Source of the DNA: Micromonospora arborensis
GTDB taxonomy: Bacteria > Actinomycetota > Actinomycetes > Mycobacteriales > Micromonosporaceae
DNA length: 64,000 nt
Assembly (NCBI RefSeq): GCF_003205615.1
Contig: NZ_PYBV01000028.1
Span: 62,001-126,000 of the forward strand
Reading direction: 5' to 3'
The notes under the pieces are model-generated. The model had not been told where the DNA came from. It saw only the letters and a program-made list of their open reading frames with translations, and did not search any database. Each line of letters begins with the position of its first letter. Position 1 is the stretch's first letter. A program made the translations under genes and the position numbers. Shown here one piece after another: positions 58,569-64,000 of the stretch.

Positions 58569-58738
58569 CGCCACCTCCCCAGGGCCGCCCGGCACCACCA
58601 GCACCTCCGATACCCGGTGGTAACACCGGCTACCCGCCATGACACCACGCCAATCGCGCCGTGGCTAACATTCCCGACCTCGCCCCTGGTCGCCGGCGGC
58701 GGGCCAAGCTGAACGGCATGGGGTCGTCGGGAGCGCCC

Positions 58739-59365
58739 ATGGGCGACACGTCGGGGCAGGGCCGGCAGGCCGGCGGCACACCACGCGCCGCACTGGCCGA
58801 CCTGCTCGCCGGTAATCGACGGTTCGTCAGCGGCCAGCCGGTGCACGGGCACGACGTCACGGCCGCCGCGGCCGCCGCCTCGGGCGACCAGCAGCCGTAC
58901 GCGGTGGTGCTCGGCTGCATCGACTCACGGGTGCCGCTGGAGGCGATCTTCGACCAGACCTTCGGCGCGATCTGCGTGATCCGTACCGGTGGGCACGTGC
59001 TCGATCGCGCGGTGTGCGGGTCGATCGAGTACGTGGTCGGCCAGCTCGGCGTACCGCTGGTGCTGGTCCTCGGTCACGAGCGGTGCGGCGCGGTGGGCGC
59101 CACCGTGGACGCGCTGCGCAGCGGGGTGCGGCCCGGAGGCTCGCTGGCGCACCTGGTGGACGAGATCGCCCCGGCGGTGACCGAGGCGGGGCTCGACGAC
59201 CCGGCGGTACAGCCGCTCGCGATCCGCCGGCACGTCCGGCGAACCGTGCACACCCTGCGCGCGGACGACCTGTTGGCCGGGCCGGTCGCCGCCGGTCGGG
59301 TGGCCGTGGTCGGCGGCCTCTACGACCTCGCCACCGGCGAGGTCGTCCTGCTCGACGCGGGCTGA
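58739..59365 (+). CDS. beta-carbonic anhydrase
   Basis: 208 residues. Zinc ligands and dyad: Cys60-x-Asp62-x-Arg64 in LGCIDSRV, His113 and Cys116 in LGHERCGAV. It hydrates CO2 to bicarbonate in the cytosol. I choose ATG 58739, preceded by GGGAG at a proper distance; ATGs at 58718 and 58661 are also in frame. Confidence 0.93.
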   Translation: MGDTSGQGRQAGGTPRAALADLLAGNRRFVSGQPVHGHDVTAAAAAASGDQQPYAVVLGCIDSRVPLEAIFDQTFGAICVIRTGGHVLDRAVCGSIEYVVGQLGVPLVLVLGHERCGAVGATVDALRSGVRPGGSLAHLVDEIAPAVTEAGLDDPAVQPLAIRRHVRRTVHTLRADDLLAGPVAAGRVAVVGGLYDLATGEVVLLDAG

Positions 59366-59400
59366 GCCTGCCGGGACGCGGGCCGAGCCTGCCGGGACGC

Positions 59401-59436
59401 GAAACCGCCCGCCGGGAAGTCCCGGCGGGCGGTTTC
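59401..59436. terminator. bidirectional terminator between convergent genes
   Basis: Perfect 17-bp stem GAAACCGCCCGCCGGGA / TCCCGGCGGGCGGTTTC with only two bases between the arms. AAA and TTT ends allow function in both directions, for the carbonic anhydrase (plus) and the small conserved gene (minus). Confidence 0.88.
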
Positions 59437-59457
59437 GATGATGCGGTGGGGAAGGGC

Positions 59458-59787
59458 TCAGCCCTCGAAGACGCCGGCCGCGACCAGGCGCTTCTCGGTG
59501 GCCTCCCAGCCGTCACCCGGGTGGGTGGCAGCCAGGTTGTTGATCTCCGCCCGGATCTTGGCGGCGTGGCCGGCGGCGGCCAGTACGCGGATCTCCTCGA
59601 CGAAGGCGTCGGAGTCCGTGCGCAGGTGCGCGGTCTTGCCGTTGGTCAGGTTCCGCACGTAGGCGTGCTTGCCGCCGTTGAGCGGGATGAGGTACTTGAA
59701 CTCGCCCAGCACGCTGAGGGCGCCACCCTGGCCAGCCTGGCCGGCCCGGACGGACGCGCGCGCGGTCTTAGAGGTGTTGCTCGCCAC
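59458..59787 (-). CDS. conserved small hypothetical protein
   Basis: 109 residues from GTG 59787 with AAGGAG seven bases before. An N-terminal disordered Ser/Ala/Gly stretch is followed by [20 protein letters not shown], then [20 protein letters not shown] and a helical C-terminus with [20 protein letters not shown]. No domain is recognised. The clear coding bias, strong ribosome-binding site and isolated position suggest a real conserved actinobacterial gene. Confidence 0.75.
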   Translation of the reverse strand: MASNTSKTARASVRAGQAGQGGALSVLGEFKYLIPLNGGKHAYVRNLTNGKTAHLRTDSDAFVEEIRVLAAAGHAAKIRAEINNLAATHPGDGWEATEKRLVAAGVFEG

Positions 59788-60095
59788 GGAGGTACTCCTT
59801 GCAAGACGTACGGGAGGACTGGACGTCCGGGGGCTGTGTGCGGGCCGCACTGCACTCGGCCCGCGAAGGTGTAACGCGGCATAAGCCGCCGGTGGAACTG
59901 TACAGGACCACGACATCATGCTGGTCGTCGCGGTGTCCTGAGAGGCAACGGCGGCCACCCGTCCGGCTATTCCACCCGGCGTTTTTTCCGATTCCCTGGC
60001 GCACCACGCGTCACACCAGTCATCATGTGTTGCAGCAACCACCTGGGTGGACGAGGTCGTAGGGGAAGACGCACCTCGCTCTCCGGGAGGTCACC
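59788..60095. other. 308-bp divergent intergenic region
   Basis: Separates the small gene (minus) from the DUF3145 gene (plus). AT-rich blocks at 59897-59930 and 59980-60035 (GTTTTTTCCGATTCCC) are probably promoters. No operator palindrome stands out. Confidence 0.45.
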
Positions 60096-60587
60096 GTGCC
60101 AACGCGTGGCGTCGTATACGTCCACTCGACCCCGCTCGCCGTGTGCTCGCACGTCGAGTGGGCGATCGCGCGCGTCCTAGCCGCGCCGGTCAACCTGCAG
60201 TGGACGGCTCAGCCCGTCGACCCCGGCGCACGCCGGGCCGAGTGCGGGTGGACCGGTCGTCCGGGGACGGGCGCCGAGCTGGCTGCTGCCCTACGGCAGT
60301 GGCCCATGATCCGTTTCGAGGTCACCGAAGAACCGAGTCCCGGTGTCGACGGTGAGCGTTTCATGTACGTGCCGGCCCGTGGTCTGTTCCGGGCCACCGT
60401 CGGCGTGGCGGGGGACATCCAGCTCGGCGAGGACCGACTACGGGCGCTGATGGCCGCCTCCCGGGCTCCGGAGGCGCTGGCGCACGCACTGGACAAGGCG
60501 CTCGGCACCGCGTGGGACGCTGACCTGGAGCCGTACCGGTACGCCGGCGACGGCGCCCCGGTGACCTTGCTCACCCGGGTCGGCTGA
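60096..60587 (+). CDS. DUF3145 family protein
   Basis: 163 residues, GTG start with GGGAGG upstream. The conserved start of DUF3145, TRGVVYVHSTPLAVCSHVEW, is present, together with MIRFEVTEEPSPGVDGERFM and a C-terminal helix. DUF3145 is an actinobacteria-wide single-copy family of unknown function. Confidence 0.9.
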   Translation: MPTRGVVYVHSTPLAVCSHVEWAIARVLAAPVNLQWTAQPVDPGARRAECGWTGRPGTGAELAAALRQWPMIRFEVTEEPSPGVDGERFMYVPARGLFRATVGVAGDIQLGEDRLRALMAASRAPEALAHALDKALGTAWDADLEPYRYAGDGAPVTLLTRVG

Positions 60588-60693
60588 CCCGCGCGCCCTG
60601 CGAGTCGGGCCACCTGCGCGCACGCCGTTGTCGGCGCGTGCGGGCGGTAAGGTCAAGTTGCCCCGATAAGGGGGAACTGGTGGGATAGGCGGC

Positions 60694-62418
60694 GTGTCGA
60701 ATCGCCCGTGGCGCGCTCGTGTCGCTGTCGCCACCCTGACCGTCCTGCTCGTCTCCGGCTGCTCGGGTGCACCGGACCGTCCCGCCCCGACGCCCGCTCC
60801 GACCGGCACCTCCGCCGGCCCGAGCGCCCCCGCCGCACCGCCGGCCAGCGACCCCGCCGGCCGCGCCGCCGCGCTCGTCGCCACGCTGTCCGACGAAGAC
60901 CTGGTCGGCCAGGTGCTGATGCCCTACGCGTACGGCGACTCGGCGACGAAGGTCTCGGCCGGGTCGGCGGCGGGTAACCAGGCCCTCGCCGGGGTCGACA
61001 CCCCGGCCGACATGATCGCCAAGTACCGGCTGGGCGGTCTGATCCTGGTCGGCTTCAGCGCCGACGACCCGACCAAGGGCAACCAGGAGACCACGAACGT
61101 CGACAACCCGAAGCAGGTGCACGCGCTCACCACCGGGCTGCGTGCCGCCGCCGGCCGGCTCGCCGCCGGCTCCGCGCCGCTGCTGATCGGCACCGACCAG
61201 GAGTACGGCGTCGTGACCCGGGTGACCGACGGGGTCACCGTGCTGCCCAGCGCCCTCGCCGCGGGCGCCGCCGGCGACCCGAAGCTCACCGAGGCCGCCT
61301 GGCGGGCCGCCGGTTCCGAGTTGGCCGCGATGGGGATCAACGTCGACTTCGCCCCGGTGGCCGACGTGCTGGCCACCCGCAGCACCGTGATCGGCTCCCG
61401 TTCCTTCGGCGCCGACCCGAAGCAGGCCGCGGCGCAGGTCGGCGGGGCCGTCCGTGGCCTGCAGGCGGAGGGTGTCGCGGCCACCCTGAAGCACTTCCCC
61501 GGGCACGGCCACAGCGCCGACGACTCGCACCAGGATCTGCCGGTGCTCACCCAGTCCGCCGCGGCGTTGCAGAGCGGCGCCTGGCCACCGTTCACCGCGG
61601 GGTTCGACGCCGGGGCGATGGCGGTGATGTCCGGGCACCTGGACGCCCGTGCGATCGACCCGGGAACCCCGGCGACCTTCTCGCACAAGCTGCTCACCGA
61701 CGTGCTGCGCGGTCAGCTCGGCTTCAAGGGCGTGGTGATCACCGACGGCATGAACATGCCGCCCGCGAAGCGCTGGGCTCCGGGCGAGGCGGCGGTCCGG
61801 GCGCTGAACGCCGGAAACGACCTCATCCTGATGACCCCGAACGTCGGTCAGGCGTACGACGGGTTGCTCGCCGCGCTGCGCGGCGGGTCACTGCCCCGGA
61901 CCCGGCTGGTCGAGGCGGTCACCCGGGTACTGACCATGAAGTTCCGGCTCGCGGAACTCCCCACCGCGCAGATGTCCACGCTCGCCACCCCGGCTCACCG
62001 GGCGGCGGCCGACGCGCTGGCCGCCGCCGCCGTCACCGTGCTGCGGGGCACCTGCGGGGGCGCGGTGCGCGGGCCGGTCACCGTCACCTCCTCCAGTGGT
62101 CGGGACGGCACCCGGGCCACGCTCACCGCCGCGCTGACCGCCGCCGGGGTGCCGGTCAAGGCCAGCGGTGGCACGATCGTGCACCTGGTGGGCTACGGCG
62201 ACGCCGCCAAGGACCTGCGCCCCGACGCGGCGGTCACCGTCGCCATGGACACCCCGTACGTGCTGGCCGACGCGAAGTCACCGACGCTGCTGGCGACCTA
62301 CTCCTCCAGCCGGGCGTCGATGACCGCACTGGCCGCCGTGCTGGCCGGCAAGGCCCGGCCGGGAGGCCGGTCCCCGGTGGCCGTGCCCGGCCTGCCGGCC
62401 ACCGCCTGCGCGAGCTGA
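60694..62418 (+). CDS. GH3 glycoside hydrolase lipoprotein (NagZ-like)
   Basis: 574 residues from a GTG. Signal and lipobox LLVSGC (Cys23). GH3 barrel with LIGTDQEYGVVTR, KHFPGHGHSADDSH (NagZ-like acid/base loop with Asp-His) and VVITDGMNM, where the Asp is the likely nucleophile. The family cleaves beta-N-acetylglucosamine from wall fragments. As an exported lipoprotein it probably acts on released muropeptides or chitin-like sugars. A C-terminal 150-residue domain (GH3_C-like) follows. Confidence 0.88.
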   Translation: MSNRPWRARVAVATLTVLLVSGCSGAPDRPAPTPAPTGTSAGPSAPAAPPASDPAGRAAALVATLSDEDLVGQVLMPYAYGDSATKVSAGSAAGNQALAGVDTPADMIAKYRLGGLILVGFSADDPTKGNQETTNVDNPKQVHALTTGLRAAAGRLAAGSAPLLIGTDQEYGVVTRVTDGVTVLPSALAAGAAGDPKLTEAAWRAAGSELAAMGINVDFAPVADVLATRSTVIGSRSFGADPKQAAAQVGGAVRGLQAEGVAATLKHFPGHGHSADDSHQDLPVLTQSAAALQSGAWPPFTAGFDAGAMAVMSGHLDARAIDPGTPATFSHKLLTDVLRGQLGFKGVVITDGMNMPPAKRWAPGEAAVRALNAGNDLILMTPNVGQAYDGLLAALRGGSLPRTRLVEAVTRVLTMKFRLAELPTAQMSTLATPAHRAAADALAAAAVTVLRGTCGGAVRGPVTVTSSSGRDGTRATLTAALTAAGVPVKASGGTIVHLVGYGDAAKDLRPDAAVTVAMDTPYVLADAKSPTLLATYSSSRASMTALAAVLAGKARPGGRSPVAVPGLPATACAS

Positions 62419-62436
62419 CCCGTCGCCGCGAACGGG

Positions 62437-64000
62437 TCAGCGCCCGCCCTCGGCCGTCGGCCGGTCGGTGGCGTCCCCGGCGGCCGGCGGCGGGTCGTCC
62501 TCGCCGGGCCGGGCGGGCGGCTGGCGGGTCGCCGGTGGGCGCAACAGCCGTAGCGGCGTCCCGCCGAGCGTGGCCGGCGACATCGGTGGCGGGTCGACGC
62601 TGGGCACCGTGCGGGCGAGCAGCGCCGCCAACCCGGCCCGCGTGGCGACGACCAGCAGCCGATCGGTGCGTACCAGGGGCCGCCGTTGCGGCAGAGACCA
62701 GATGGTCTGCCCGGCCCGCCCGGTCCGCATCGCGATCACCCGGGCCTCGCGCGGGCGGCTGACCTGTGGACAGGAGCGGCCTTCCAGGTCCGAGCCGGCA
62801 CCAACCGGCAACTCGGCGACCAACAGGACCCGCCGCCCCACCGAGATCGTGTCGATCACCTCTCGGCCCATCATGGCCGCGGCGAACGCCGGCGCGGCCA
62901 GGTACGAGACGCTTCGCGAGTGGTTGATCCCGAAGGCGCGCTGCACCCGAGACGCGAACCCCTCGTCGAACAGCCGCAGCACCACCCGCAGCGGAGCCGC
63001 CACCGCACCATTTGCTGCCCTGTGCAGCGAACGACCGAGCAGTGCGGTCTCCAGGTTGGTCACGTCGTCGGCGCAGAGCACCACCAGCGCTCGGCAGGTC
63101 GAGACGGACGCCGCCCGCAAGGTCTCCGGGCTGGTCGCGTCTCCGATCAGGTACGGCACGCCCAGCTCGCGGGCCACCGCCACGCCACGGGCGGTCGGCG
63201 CCCGGTCCACCGCCACCACGGTCAAGCCGAACGAGTGCAGTTCCTGCACCACTCGGGTGCCGACGTTGCCCAGCCCGACCACGATCACGTGACCGTCGAG
63301 TGGGTCGGTGAGCCGACCGGCCGCGACCGCCAGCCGGGCCCGTACCACCGAATCGACCACCAGGGCGGTCACCGTGGGGACCAGGGCCACCCCGGTGATC
63401 ACCAGCAGCAGCGCGGTGAGCTTCTCCACCAGCGACCCGGCGGGGTCCGCTTCCGCGCTGCCCAGCGCGGTGAGCAGCGTCAGGTAGCCGGCCTGCACCG
63501 GGTCCAGGTCCCGGGCCTGTCCGAGCATCACACTACCGACGACGAGCAGCGCCGCCGAGGCACCCAGCGCCCAGCGCAGGCGTCGGCCGAGGATCAGCCG
63601 GGCGGTCCGCAGCAGACGGCGCCGAGGTCGGGCCCGGACCGTTCGCCGCCGACCGTACGCCCGCACCAGCACCAGATCGGCGGAATCCTCGTCCTCCGGC
63701 AGAGTGATCGGCTCGGGGCCGCTGGTGTCGGCCAGCGCGCAGACCACGTCCGTGGTGGCCGGGTCGAGGGCGTCCCGGCTCGCCGTCCGCAACAGTTCGT
63801 CGTCGGGCAGCCGCAGGAAGGTCGGCGTGTCGTCGCCAAGTGTGGCCGCGACGAACGCGGGCGCGGCGATCTCCGACCCGGACAACACCGCGCAGTCGCC
63901 GAGCATGGTGGCCACGCCCTCGCCGAGCACCGGATTGAACAGGCGAACCACGATCCGAACGTCCGGATCGAACTCCCGGATGATCAACGCGGCGTCCACG
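62437..64000 (-). CDS. ion-channel-like protein with two RCK/TrkA-N domains (N-terminus off the right edge)
   Basis: 520 residues visible; the true start lies beyond the edge. The first, partial RCK-like domain (IIREFDPDVRIVVRLFNPVL) is followed by a membrane part near 150-235 (LRWALGASAALLVVGSVML, LLTALGSAEADPAGSLVEKL, LVITGVALVPTVTALVV), then a full TrkA-N domain (VIVVGLGNVGTRVVQELHSF). The loop between the helices has TALGS in place of a K+-selective TVGYG filter, so selectivity is uncertain. A Pro-rich tail ends the protein. The type is a regulated cation channel. Confidence 0.78.
   Translation of the reverse strand, partial: VDAALIIREFDPDVRIVVRLFNPVLGEGVATMLGDCAVLSGSEIAAPAFVAATLGDDTPTFLRLPDDELLRTASRDALDPATTDVVCALADTSGPEPITLPEDEDSADLVLVRAYGRRRTVRARPRRRLLRTARLILGRRLRWALGASAALLVVGSVMLGQARDLDPVQAGYLTLLTALGSAEADPAGSLVEKLTALLLVITGVALVPTVTALVVDSVVRARLAVAAGRLTDPLDGHVIVVGLGNVGTRVVQELHSFGLTVVAVDRAPTARGVAVARELGVPYLIGDATSPETLRAASVSTCRALVVLCADDVTNLETALLGRSLHRAANGAVAAPLRVVLRLFDEGFASRVQRAFGINHSRSVSYLAAPAFAAAMMGREVIDTISVGRRVLLVAELPVGAGSDLEGRSCPQVSRPREARVIAMRTGRAGQTIWSLPQRRPLVRTDRLLVVATRAGLAALLARTVPSVDPPPMSPATLGGTPLRLLRPPATRQPPARPGEDDPPPAAGDATDRPTAEGGR

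Noticed and set aside
55845-58712. 955-codon open frame on the plus strand opposite helD and the hydrolase
   Set aside because: Gln/Arg/Pro-rich translation with no domain; antisense to clearly conserved genes.
60615-60645. Hairpin GCGCACGCCG...CGGCGCGTGC after the DUF3145 gene as a terminator
   Set aside because: The pairing needs a bulge and there is no T-tract; too weak to list as a feature.

Overview
The window is high-GC actinobacterial DNA, with GTG starts, ATGA/GTGA/TGATG gene overlaps and strong third-position GC. Gene content suggests Micromonosporaceae, most likely a Micromonospora-like chromosome: an ECF41 sigma factor, DUF3145, a HelD-type motor ATPase, a RipA-like wall peptidase under a ydaO-type riboswitch, and a MerR/sliding-clamp fusion. 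This placement is inference; no rRNA or tRNA gene was seen. Both edges cut genes: a sigma factor on the left and a TrkA-N/RCK channel protein on the right.

Region 1 (1-13.3 kb) looks accessory. It holds a sigma factor coupled to a one-helix membrane protein, hypotheticals, a TMEM175-like channel, a large secreted GH54 arabinofuranosidase behind a LacI-type operator, a GntR/ABC operon, a YefM-YoeB toxin-antitoxin pair, a TolB-like protein, a possibly frameshifted gene, and a decayed copy of part of a downstream oxidoreductase gene.

Region 2 (13.4-27 kb) has an ECF41 sigma factor with its oxidoreductase and a collapsed SDR pseudogene, an epoxide hydrolase gene bracketed by a 50-bp direct repeat, an HD hydrolase, an MFS exporter and small HTH regulator sharing one operator type, GNAT and Uma2 proteins, an Ig-like/barrel gene pair, an alditol oxidase, a site-2 protease and a VapBC-type pair.

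Region 3 (27-42.9 kb) contains a hydrolase divergent from an ABC exporter plus two-component operon, an L,D-transpeptidase, and a four-gene redox cluster. The cluster comprises a NOX/ferric-reductase-type bis-heme membrane protein, a NuoF-like protein with a C-terminal ferredoxin, a thioredoxin-like lipoprotein and CcdA. An unusual seryl-tRNA synthetase, the MerR-clamp fusion and two dehydrogenase-type genes follow.

Region 4 (42.9-64 kb) has a LAL-type LuxR regulator, DsbA/peroxiredoxin, a BON protein, a STAS protein, SurE with a PfkB kinase, the riboswitch-controlled wall peptidase, a CDF metal exporter, HelD, an alpha/beta hydrolase, beta-carbonic anhydrase, DUF3145, a GH3 lipoprotein and the truncated channel. 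Several long intergenic palindromes lie here, two of them overlapping gene 3' ends.

The most interesting system is the redox cluster at 32844-37492: it looks like a split NADPH-oxidase-like chain whose flavin/NADH domain is a separate NuoF-type protein, placed beside a thiol-redox relay to the cell exterior.
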